From contig JAVBKU010000004.1 of assembly GCA_031553875.1 (NCBI GenBank), positions 62,001 to 126,000 of the forward strand: DNA of 64,000 nucleotides, read 5' to 3'. How positions within the stretch are numbered: position 1 is the first letter of the stretch; each line of letters begins with the position of its first letter. Origin of the DNA: JAVBKU01 sp031553875. GTDB taxonomy: Bacteria; Bacteroidota; Bacteroidia; Bacteroidales; Rikenellaceae. Under the pieces are notes generated by a model. The model made no database searches, was not told the DNA's origin, and saw nothing but the letters and a program-made list of their open reading frames with translations. Below, piece by piece: positions 57,087 to 64,000 of the stretch. A program made the translations under genes and the position numbers.

Positions 57087-57905
57087 ATGGAAATCAAAGT
57101 TGCAGATATTGCCAAGCTCCGCCAGATGACTGGCGCCGGCATGATGGACTGTAAGAACGCTCTCGTGGAAGCTAATGGCGACTTCACAAGGGCTCAGGAC
57201 ATCATCCGCGAAAAGGGCAAGCTCATCGCCAGCAAGCGCGCCGACCGTGCCGCAAGCGAAGGCGTTGTGGTATCGAAAATCTCAGGCACCAAGGGTTATA
57301 TGCTCTGCCTCGCTTGCGAAACCGACTTCGTTGCCAAGAACGAAGAGTTCGCTAAGAGCGCCGAGGAGATCCTCGCCGTGGCTGTGGCTAACGACGCTGC
57401 CGACCTCGATGCGCTGATGGCTGCCAAGATGGGTTCTCAGAGCGTTGCCGAAGCCGTTACCGCTAAAAGCGGACAAACAGGTGAAAAGGTTGAGATCGCT
57501 TTCTATGCCAAGATCGAAGCCCCCATGTGCGTTACCTATATCCACATGAACAAGAAGCTGGGTACGCTCGTAGGTTTCAACAAGGTTATCGACGAAGCCG
57601 TAGCAAAGGACGTGGCCATGCAGGCCGCAGCCATGAACCCCGTGTCTATCAGCAAGGACGACTGTCCCGCCGAAGTGCTCGAACACGAGCGCAACATCGG
57701 CCGCGAACAGGCCCGTCTGGAAGGTAAGCCCGAGGCTATGCTCGACAAGATCGCCGATGGTAAGCTCAATAAGTTCCTGGCAGACAACACACTGCTCAAC
57801 CAGGCGCTTGTTAAGGACAACAAGGTGACCGTGGGAGCCTACATCAAGAAGGCCGACGCGGAAGCTACCGTTATTGCTTACAAGAGGTTCTCTCTGAACG
57901 ACTAA
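57087..57905 (+). CDS. tsf: Elongation factor Ts
   Basis: 272 residues. UBA domain with LRQMTGAGMMDCKNALVEANGD (11-32), followed by the TDFVAKNEEF core motif (about 79-88) and the dimerisation subdomain. It exchanges GDP for GTP on EF-Tu. It follows rpsB by 42 nt and is closed by a strong hairpin. Confidence 0.98.
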   Translation: MEIKVADIAKLRQMTGAGMMDCKNALVEANGDFTRAQDIIREKGKLIASKRADRAASEGVVVSKISGTKGYMLCLACETDFVAKNEEFAKSAEEILAVAVANDAADLDALMAAKMGSQSVAEAVTAKSGQTGEKVEIAFYAKIEAPMCVTYIHMNKKLGTLVGFNKVIDEAVAKDVAMQAAAMNPVSISKDDCPAEVLEHERNIGREQARLEGKPEAMLDKIADGKLNKFLADNTLLNQALVKDNKVTVGAYIKKADAEATVIAYKRFSLND

Positions 57906-57925
57906 TCGTTCACGACTATAAATGA

Positions 57926-57964
57926 TAAAGCCGCGCTCAAAATGAGCGCGGCTTTATTTGTTTT
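57926..57964 (+). terminator. Terminator of rpsB-tsf
   Basis: A perfect 14-bp stem TAAAGCCGCGCTCA / TGAGCGCGGCTTTA, AAA loop, tail TTTGTTTT. Confidence 0.95.
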
Positions 57965-58004
57965 AGATGGTGGCTATATGGAGTCTGCCACAGTCGATCC
58001 GTAT

Positions 58005-58778
58005 TTATTCCTGCGTATCCCCGGGGTTTAATTCCATGGATAATTCCGCCGGAGCAGGAGGTGGGACGAAATGCCCGTTACGCATAAGCTCATTGAACGT
58101 GTGCATGGTCTTCTCGGGCGTAGACATATTTATATATATGTGTCCGCCTGATTTATCGGTCACGACTATGTAGGGCTTGCGCGCCGACACCACATACATC
58201 TGGAACGACATACCGCTTTCGCTCCTGAACCATCCCTTGTGCACCGATCCGATGGATATCCCCTTGGGGCTATAAGCTATATCGGGAATGGTATCGCTAA
58301 GGCTTATCGATTCTATGCTTGAAAGCGGGCGCGAGATGCTGAACTTGCCCGATATCAGTAGTTTGTCATTTTCGATTGTCACCCCCGGCGAACGCATGGA
58401 GAACACAGCCGCTATGGTCATAATGGCCATCAGCAGTGTGATCGCTCCTATGGTCAGAATATCGCCCCAGGTGTAGGGAGAATGGTTGTAATTGCGCACT
58501 TTCAGTATGGTGAACGGGATTATCACCATCGGAATGACGATATAGTATGACGCCAACAGGTGGAGTCCCATATATCCCAGGACGTAGTACCACAGTATAA
58601 TGGCCAGCCCCGTGGCGATAAGGCACTCCTGGAGGAATGTTATCACATGGGGGATGTCTATCTCCTTGCGTTTCTCAGGCGACAGAGTGCGATACCCCTT
58701 CATTATATTGGGGTATTTCTTGAGTACCATCCCGCAGAATATAAGAATAGATCCTATTATAAATGCGAAAGTGCCCAT
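58005..58778 (-). CDS. DUF3784 membrane protein with PH-like C-terminal domain
   Basis: 257 residues. The first half has four hydrophobic helices and the DUF3784 signature LKKYPNIMKGYRTLSPEKRKEID (about 19-41). The second half (about 130-235, VTIENDKLLISGKFSISRPLSSIESISL...YVVSARKPYIVVTDKSGGHIYINM) has the beta pattern of bacterial PH-like domains. The C-terminus is Pro-rich. Likely inner-membrane protein of unknown role; the gene stands alone. Confidence 0.78.
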   Translation of the reverse strand: MGTFAFIIGSILIFCGMVLKKYPNIMKGYRTLSPEKRKEIDIPHVITFLQECLIATGLAIILWYYVLGYMGLHLLASYYIVIPMVIIPFTILKVRNYNHSPYTWGDILTIGAITLLMAIMTIAAVFSMRSPGVTIENDKLLISGKFSISRPLSSIESISLSDTIPDIAYSPKGISIGSVHKGWFRSESGMSFQMYVVSARKPYIVVTDKSGGHIYINMSTPEKTMHTFNELMRNGHFVPPPAPAELSMELNPGDTQE

Positions 58779-58940
58779 AATCTGTTGATTAGTCCTTGTT
58801 TAGTTTATTTGTACGGCGTCGGCGGCAGCATATTGCAGTACTACTGCGGCCGCTTCCGGAACGTGAAGTTACAAAAACTTTGGATTAAACCAGCTAAAAC
58901 GATTTTTATATTCTTTTGTCTACTCCGCTTTGTCCCAAAC

Positions 58941-58968
58941 CAAAGGCCCTCTTTAGGGAGGGCCTTTG
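58941..58968 (-). terminator. Terminator of gpmI
   Basis: An 11-bp perfect stem CAAAGGCCCTC / GAGGGCCTTTG with 6-nt loop, about 70 nt past the gpmI stop. Confidence 0.8.
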
Positions 58969-59040
58969 TATAACGGAATAAGTCCGCGTATATATATAAT
59001 AAGGTATATCCGTTTTGACCTATTGGGTCTTTGGCGCGAG

Positions 59041-60573
59041 CTATTTGAATTCCACCAGCGCCTTTCCGGTCATCTCGGCGGGCTTGTCGAGGCCCATCAA
59101 TTTGAGTACGGTCGGGGCTACATCGGCCAGCACGCCTTCGTGTACGCTCTTCACCCTGTCCGACACCACGATTATAGGTACGGGGTTGAGCGAGTGGGCC
59201 GTGTTGGGCGATCCGTCGGCGTTCATCTCATGGTCGGCGTTGCCGTGGTCGGCGATGATCACCACCTCGTAGCCGTTGGCCTTGGCTGTTTCCACCACGT
59301 CGCGCACACAGCTGTCTACAGCCTTAATAGCCTTGACGACAGCCTCATATATGCCTGTGTGGCCCACCATATCGCAGTTGGCGAAGTTAAGGGCGATGAA
59401 GTCGAACTTATTCTTGTTCAGCTCAGTAACAAGCGCGTCCTTTACGAGGAATGCGCTCATCTCGGGCTGCAGGTCGTAGGTGGCAACCTTGGGTGAGGGG
59501 ATGAGAATGCGCTCTTCGCCTTCGAACCTCTCCTCGCGTCCGCCGTTCATAAAGAACGTTACGTGGGCGTATTTTTCGGTCTCGGCTATGCGAAGCTGCG
59601 ACAGGCCCTGCGAGGATACGTATTCGCCTATGGTGTTATGTACGTTTTCTTTGTCGAAGAGGATGTGCAGGCCCTTGAACTTGGCGTCGTAGGGGGTCAT
59701 AGTGCAGAAATAGAGAGGCATGGTCTTCATGCCGCAAGCCTCCATGTCTTCCTGCGTGAGGGCGATGGTAAGCTCCTTTGCCCTGTCGTTGCGGTAGTTG
59801 AAGAATATCACCACATCGTCCTTTTCGATGACCGAAAGCGGGTTGCCAGCCTCGTTGGTGCATACGATAGGCTTGATGAATTCGTCGGTCACACCTTCGT
59901 CGTACGATTTCTGCACGGCTTCGGTGGCTGACGCGGTGGGAGTACCGGCGCCCTTGACCAGCAGGTCGTAGGCTTCCTGTACGCGTTCCCAGCGTTTGTC
60001 GCGGTCCATAGCGTAGTAGCGGCCGATGACCGAAGCGATCTTGCCTGCAGTGGACTTCATATGGCGTTCGAGGTCCTCGATGAAACCCTTGCCGCTCTTG
60101 GGGTCGGTATCACGGCCATCCATGAAGCAGTGTACGAAGGTCTTGTCGAGGCCGTATGTCTTGGATATTTCGCAGAGTTTGTAGAGGTGGTCGATCGAGC
60201 TGTGTACGCCGCCGTCGGACACGAGACCCATGAAGTGCATCTGTTTGCCGTTTGTCTTGGCATACTCGAACGCCGCTTTGATCTCGGGGTTGTCATAAAT
60301 GGAGTTGTCGCGGCAGGCAAGGTTGATCTTCACAAGGTCCTGGTACACCACGCGGCCCGCACCGATATTGAGGTGACCCACTTCCGAGTTACCCATCTGG
60401 CCGTCAGGCAAGCCCACATTTTCACCGTCGGTGCGCAACTGCGAGTGGGGATATTGGGCTTCGAGCCCCGTCATATATTCAGGTTTCACGCTGTATATTA
60501 CGTCCGACTTATCACGCTTGCCGATGCCCCATCCGTCGAGGATCATCAATAGTACTTTCTTCTTTTCCATCAT
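59041..60573 (-). CDS. gpmI: 2,3-bisphosphoglycerate-independent phosphoglycerate mutase
   Basis: 510 residues. Catalytic Ser in GQMGNSEVGHLNIGAGR (about 59-75) and metal ligands in DGWG, HCFMDGRDTDP and NFANCDMVGHTG, with HGNADHE near the C-terminus. Mn-dependent glycolytic enzyme. It starts 78 nt after alaS; an in-frame ATG one codon on is equally plausible. Possibly in one transcript with alaS. Confidence 0.98.
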   Translation of the reverse strand: MMEKKKVLLMILDGWGIGKRDKSDVIYSVKPEYMTGLEAQYPHSQLRTDGENVGLPDGQMGNSEVGHLNIGAGRVVYQDLVKINLACRDNSIYDNPEIKAAFEYAKTNGKQMHFMGLVSDGGVHSSIDHLYKLCEISKTYGLDKTFVHCFMDGRDTDPKSGKGFIEDLERHMKSTAGKIASVIGRYYAMDRDKRWERVQEAYDLLVKGAGTPTASATEAVQKSYDEGVTDEFIKPIVCTNEAGNPLSVIEKDDVVIFFNYRNDRAKELTIALTQEDMEACGMKTMPLYFCTMTPYDAKFKGLHILFDKENVHNTIGEYVSSQGLSQLRIAETEKYAHVTFFMNGGREERFEGEERILIPSPKVATYDLQPEMSAFLVKDALVTELNKNKFDFIALNFANCDMVGHTGIYEAVVKAIKAVDSCVRDVVETAKANGYEVVIIADHGNADHEMNADGSPNTAHSLNPVPIIVVSDRVKSVHEGVLADVAPTVLKLMGLDKPAEMTGKALVEFK

Positions 60574-60651
60574 TTTATCTCTTCTTATCCTTTGTTTTTC
60601 TCTCTGGCTAACGGCTCTCGTGGCGTTAGATTGCCCGCCTTTGCCTGAAAA

Positions 60652-63279
60652 TTATTTCTTCACTCCTTCCAGGGCCATGTCGCGCGCCTTGAGGATGGCC
60701 TTTTCGATGCCGTCGGGGTTCTTGCCGCCCGCTGTAGCGAAGAAGGGCTGTCCGCCGCCGCCGCCGTTTATCTCCTTGGCAGCCTCGCGTACTATGTTCG
60801 AGGCGTTTACGCCTGCCTTTACCACCTCGTCGCCAAGCATCACTGTCAGTGTGGGTTTCCCTACAACAACCGAACCAACAACTAATATAATGTTGCTGAA
60901 TCTGGCCTTGAGCGCGAACGCGAGATTTTTGATGATCTCGGGTGCGAGGTTGATCTGGCGAGCCACCACGGCAAGTCCATCGCTGTCGCCCAACTCTTTC
61001 TCGAATTCCTGTACCATTGCGGCCATCTTCTCCATCTGCTGCTGCTCGATCTGGTGGTGAAGCTCGGTATTCTCGTTGAACATGCGCTGTATGGTGGGGA
61101 GTATCGCCGGGTTGTTGACGAACTTCTGTATCTCAAGCATGGTGTCTTCCATTCCATAGAGGAAATTCTCCGCGCGGGTGCCGGTCACGGCCTCGATACG
61201 GCGTACCCCGGCTGAAATGGCGTTCTCAGACAGTATCTTGAAGAACCCGATGTCGCCCGTTGCCCTAACATGCGTGCCGCCGCAGAGTTCCACGGAGTCG
61301 CCGTATTTTATCACACGCACCTTGTCGCCGTACTTCTCGCCGAAGAGCATCATGGCGCCCATATCCTTGGCCTTGTCGATATCGCAGTGGCGATCTTCTT
61401 CAAGGGGGGTGTTAGCCCTGATCGCGGCGTTCACGAGGCGTTCTACCTCGCGCAACTGTGCGAGCTCGACCTTCTGGAAATGGCTGAAGTCGAAGCGCAG
61501 GTGGGCGGCGCTGACCAGCGATCCCTTCTGTTCCACGTGTGTGCCGAGCACCTTGCGCAGGGCGGCGTGCATCAGGTGGGTGGCCGTATGGTTGTTGGCG
61601 CTGCCCGTGCGGGCTTCCTTGTCGACTACGGCGCGGAAAGTGGCCGAAGGGTCGGAGGGGAGCTTGTCTACTATATGTACGGTGAGATTGTTCTCTTTCT
61701 GAGTGTCGGTTATGGCTATCTTCTCGCCGCCGGCTTCGATGGTGCCGGTGTCGCCGGCCTGGCCGCCGGAGTTGCCGTAGAACGGCGTGCGGTCGAACAC
61801 GAGCTGGTAGAAGGTCTTGCCCTTGGAGCTAACCCTCCTGTAACGCGATATCTTCACATTTTCCTCGAGCGAGTCGTAGCCGGTGAAAACGGTTTCAGCT
61901 ATCTTCGAGAGTTCCACCCAGTCGTCGGTATCGACGGTGGCGGCGTTGCGCGAGCGCTCTTTCTGCTTGAGGAGTTCCTCTTCGAAACCTTCGAGGTCGA
62001 CGCCGATACCCTGCTCGCGGGAGATAAGCTCCGTGAGGTCGATGGGGAAGCCGTAGGTGTCGTAGAGCAGGAAGGCATCAGAGCCGCTGATGCTGTTCTT
62101 GTCGGCGGTTTTCGACTTGCCGATCACATCGTCGAGCAGGTTGATACCTGTGGATAAGGTGTGGAGGAATGAGTTTTCCTCTTCCTCTATAACTTTGGTA
62201 ATAAGCTCTTTCTGTGCCCTCAATTCGGGGAATTGCCCGCCCATCTGTGCGGCGAGGCCGTCGACCAGACGGCAGATGAAAGGCTCGTGGAAACCGAGGT
62301 ATGTGTAACCGTAACGTACCGCGCGGCGCAGGATACGCCTGATGACGTAGCCCGCCTTTACGTTCGAGGGCAGCTGTCCGTCGGCGATGGAGAATGCGAT
62401 GGCGCGCAGGTGGTCGGCGATAACCCTCATGGCGATGTCGGCCTTGGGGTCGGCGCCGTAGCGCTTGCCTGAAAGCTGCGACAGGAGTTGTATAGTGGGC
62501 TGGAATACGTCGGTGTCGTAGTTGCTCTGCTTGCCCTGGAGCACCATGCAGAGGCGTTCGAAACCCATCCCGGTGTCGACGTGGTTGCTGGGCAGTGGCT
62601 CAAGGGAGCCGTTGGCCTTGCGGTTGAACTGCATGAACACGAGGTTCCATATCTCGATAACAAGGTGGTGGCCTTCGTTTACCAGCTTGCGACCGTCGAG
62701 CGTCTTGCGCTCCTCTTCGCTGCGAAGGTCGAAATGCACTTCGCTGCACGGTCCGCAGGGGCCTGTATCGCCCATCTCCCAGAAGTTGTCTTTCTTGTTG
62801 CCGAGGATTATATGGTCTTCGGGAAGGAATTTCTTCCAGTATTCGTATGCTTCCTCGTCGCGGGCGATGCCTTCTTCGGGGTTGCCCTCGAAGATAGTGG
62901 CGTAGATACGGTCCTTAGGGAGCCCGTATACGTCGACCAGCAGCTCCCACGCCCATTCGATGGCTTCCTTCTTGAAGTAGTCGCCGAACGACCAGTTGCC
63001 CAGCATCTCGAACATCGTGTGGTGGTAGGTGTCGTGGCCCACTTCCTCGAGGTCGTTGTGCTTGCCCGATACGCGGAGGCATTTCTGCGAATCGGCCACG
63101 CGCTTATCCTTGATGGGGAGGTTGCCCAGGAACAGGTCTTTGAACTGGTTCATGCCCGCGTTGGTGAACATGAGGGTGGGGTCGTCCTTCACGACCATAG
63201 GCGCCGAGGGTACTATGGTGTGGCCCTTGTCCTTAAAGAATTTGAGGAATGTCTCTCTGATCTGGTTGGAATTCATCAT
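60652..63279 (-). CDS. alaS: Alanyl-tRNA synthetase
   Basis: 875 residues, full length. Catalytic core with NAGMNQFKDLFLG, tRNA recognition, and editing domain with Zn-binding HTATHLMHAAL (about 560-570) and CGGTHVRATGDIGFF (about 660-674), plus C-terminal DHH-associated domain ending with NGGGGGQPFFATAGGKNP. Charges tRNA-Ala and deacylates mischarged Ser/Gly. Start is MMNSNQIRE; either Met may be used. Confidence 0.99.
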   Translation of the reverse strand: MMNSNQIRETFLKFFKDKGHTIVPSAPMVVKDDPTLMFTNAGMNQFKDLFLGNLPIKDKRVADSQKCLRVSGKHNDLEEVGHDTYHHTMFEMLGNWSFGDYFKKEAIEWAWELLVDVYGLPKDRIYATIFEGNPEEGIARDEEAYEYWKKFLPEDHIILGNKKDNFWEMGDTGPCGPCSEVHFDLRSEEERKTLDGRKLVNEGHHLVIEIWNLVFMQFNRKANGSLEPLPSNHVDTGMGFERLCMVLQGKQSNYDTDVFQPTIQLLSQLSGKRYGADPKADIAMRVIADHLRAIAFSIADGQLPSNVKAGYVIRRILRRAVRYGYTYLGFHEPFICRLVDGLAAQMGGQFPELRAQKELITKVIEEEENSFLHTLSTGINLLDDVIGKSKTADKNSISGSDAFLLYDTYGFPIDLTELISREQGIGVDLEGFEEELLKQKERSRNAATVDTDDWVELSKIAETVFTGYDSLEENVKISRYRRVSSKGKTFYQLVFDRTPFYGNSGGQAGDTGTIEAGGEKIAITDTQKENNLTVHIVDKLPSDPSATFRAVVDKEARTGSANNHTATHLMHAALRKVLGTHVEQKGSLVSAAHLRFDFSHFQKVELAQLREVERLVNAAIRANTPLEEDRHCDIDKAKDMGAMMLFGEKYGDKVRVIKYGDSVELCGGTHVRATGDIGFFKILSENAISAGVRRIEAVTGTRAENFLYGMEDTMLEIQKFVNNPAILPTIQRMFNENTELHHQIEQQQMEKMAAMVQEFEKELGDSDGLAVVARQINLAPEIIKNLAFALKARFSNIILVVGSVVVGKPTLTVMLGDEVVKAGVNASNIVREAAKEINGGGGGQPFFATAGGKNPDGIEKAILKARDMALEGVKK

Positions 63280-63333
63280 AATCGGGAGTGTATTTATATG
63301 GCCTCCTTCAAGAGAGGCCTCTCAATCAGGTTG

Positions 63334-63341
63334 CAAAATTA
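63334..63341 (-). promoter_or_regulatory. -7 promoter element of alaS
   Basis: TAATTTTG on the minus strand, 54 nt upstream of the start; perfect TAnnTTTG, no clear -33. Confidence 0.45.
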
Positions 63342-63384
63342 ATTAAAATAGTCTAATTTTGACCTCGCTGCATATTTAAAATTG

Positions 63385-63420
63385 CTTTCAAACCGTTAAA
63401 TTCGCAAAACGGCTTGAAAG
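63385..63420. other. Hairpin upstream of the M23 peptidase gene
   Basis: CTTTCAAACCGTT / AACGGCTTGAAAG, 12 of 13 pairs, 10-nt loop. Lies in the divergent region between alaS and the M23 gene. Role unclear; could be an operator or RNA structure. Confidence 0.35.
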
Positions 63421-63461
63421 GGGTAATACAGATTCTCCTAAGGCCGCGATAAAAGCACCAG

Positions 63462-64000
63462 ATGGCATCCAAAAAATACAAGTTCAACCCACAGACACTT
63501 ACCTACGAGGTTATAGCCATACCTCTGAGGCTCAAGTTCTATAGGGTTTTACGCAAGGTGCTCATCGGGTTTATCCTTGCCTCGGTGGTCAATCTGCTCT
63601 TCTCGTACTTCTTCCTCACCCCCAAGATGTACAATATCAACAGGGCCAACAATGAGCTCCTGTTAAAGTACGACATCCTTAACAGTAAGATAGCGGCTGC
63701 AAACTCCCGTCTGATGGAGATCAAGCAGCGCGACAATAACGTCTACCGCTCGCTCTTCGCCGCGGACACCCTCTCTGTAGATGGTATCTACACTCCCTAT
63801 TCCGACGCCAAATACGCCGCTTTCAGGGGCGACCGTTTCGCCGGGCTTATGCTTAGTACGTGGCATTCTCTCGACGCTATGGCCAGGGTGCTCTATCTGG
63901 AATCCCGCTCGCTCGACGAATTGGAGACCCTCTCGCGTAATAAAGAACTTATGGCCGACGCGATACCCGCCATCTGGCCTATCGACAAGCGTAGCCTAAA
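63462..64000 (+). CDS. M23-family peptidase-type membrane protein, 5' part only
   Basis: 179 codons before the window edge. MASKKYKFNPQTLTYEVIAI... has a short cytoplasmic N-terminus, one membrane helix (about 30-52, VLIGFILASVVNLLFSYFF) and a coiled coil (about 60-90, NNELLLKYDILNSKIAAANSRLMEI). It then enters a periplasmic region with SLDELETLSRNKELMADAIPAIWPI, the linker typical just before the LytM/M23 domain in Bacteroidetes. The catalytic domain lies beyond the edge. Expected role: murein hydrolase or activator of cell-wall remodelling. Confidence 0.82.
   Translation, partial: MASKKYKFNPQTLTYEVIAIPLRLKFYRVLRKVLIGFILASVVNLLFSYFFLTPKMYNINRANNELLLKYDILNSKIAAANSRLMEIKQRDNNVYRSLFAADTLSVDGIYTPYSDAKYAAFRGDRFAGLMLSTWHSLDAMARVLYLESRSLDELETLSRNKELMADAIPAIWPIDKRSL

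Noticed and set aside
61270..62157. Open frame of 295 codons antisense to alaS
   Set aside because: Lies wholly within alaS on the other strand and carries no recognisable domain.

Overview
This window is a stretch of chromosome from a Gram-negative anaerobe of the Bacteroidetes, most likely order Bacteroidales and possibly Rikenellaceae (Alistipes-like). The evidence is as follows. Many genes are preceded by the Bacteroidetes promoter signature (TTTG, about 20 nt, TAnnTTTG) and few have a Shine-Dalgarno. An Rnf complex is present in the order B-C-D-G-E-A. There is an Hcp/HcpR-type nitrosative-stress locus. Secreted sugar-active and outer-membrane proteins of Bacteroidetes type occur. A cysteate-synthase-like gene is present; such genes are associated with sulfonolipid makers such as Alistipes and Odoribacter. 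The family-level call is inference; the phylum-level call is firm.

Layout. 0-3.1 kb: a large PAS/GAF hybrid histidine kinase cut by the left edge. 3.3-7.2 kb: a DUF488 protein, then hcp plus a 4Fe-4S partner, divergent from an HcpR-like Crp/Fnr regulator. 7.3-13.8 kb: a secreted DUF5703 glycosidase-like protein, a small lipoprotein, tspO, pirin and a dCache histidine kinase. 13.9-21.6 kb: tRNA-Phe, tandem promoter-bearing repeats, then nadE-rseC-rnfBCDGEA. 21.7-31.4 kb: an Omp85-like outer-membrane protein, purE-zupT-small membrane ORF, hpt-queE, murB-tilS, fabG and glyA. 31.7-38.4 kb: a DsbD-family reductase, the cysteate-synthase-like enzyme, a PatB/MalY lyase and a pseudouridine synthase with a 371-residue repetitive N-terminus. 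38.5-46.8 kb: tRNA-Lys, an AT-rich orphan gene, an M55 peptidase, a large unrecognised lipoprotein, an MBL hydrolase and uxaB-uxaA. 46.9-51.4 kb: era divergent from obg, then a vWA protein with a kinase-like/WG-repeat protein. 51.8-64 kb: dnaK, a small HTH protein, rplM-rpsI-rpsB-tsf, a DUF3784 membrane protein, gpmI, alaS and the start of an M23 peptidase.

Most of the window is housekeeping. The least ordinary items are these. (1) A family of structured intergenic repeats has three copies with compensating stem changes (31.5, 35.2 and 46.85 kb). (2) A 164-bp MITE-like element with 23-bp inverted ends lies at 29.0 kb. (3) A promoter-bearing repeat module occurs upstream of nadE and upstream of the 837-aa lipoprotein. 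(4) A vWA protein is paired with a degenerate kinase fused to WG repeats. (5) The NAD synthetase has lost its glutaminase nucleophile. (6) Cysteate synthase is driven by a textbook promoter with a palindrome at its start site. (7) Palindromic divergent promoters lie between purE/hpt and era/obg. No CRISPR array, prophage, rRNA operon or intact transposase gene was seen.
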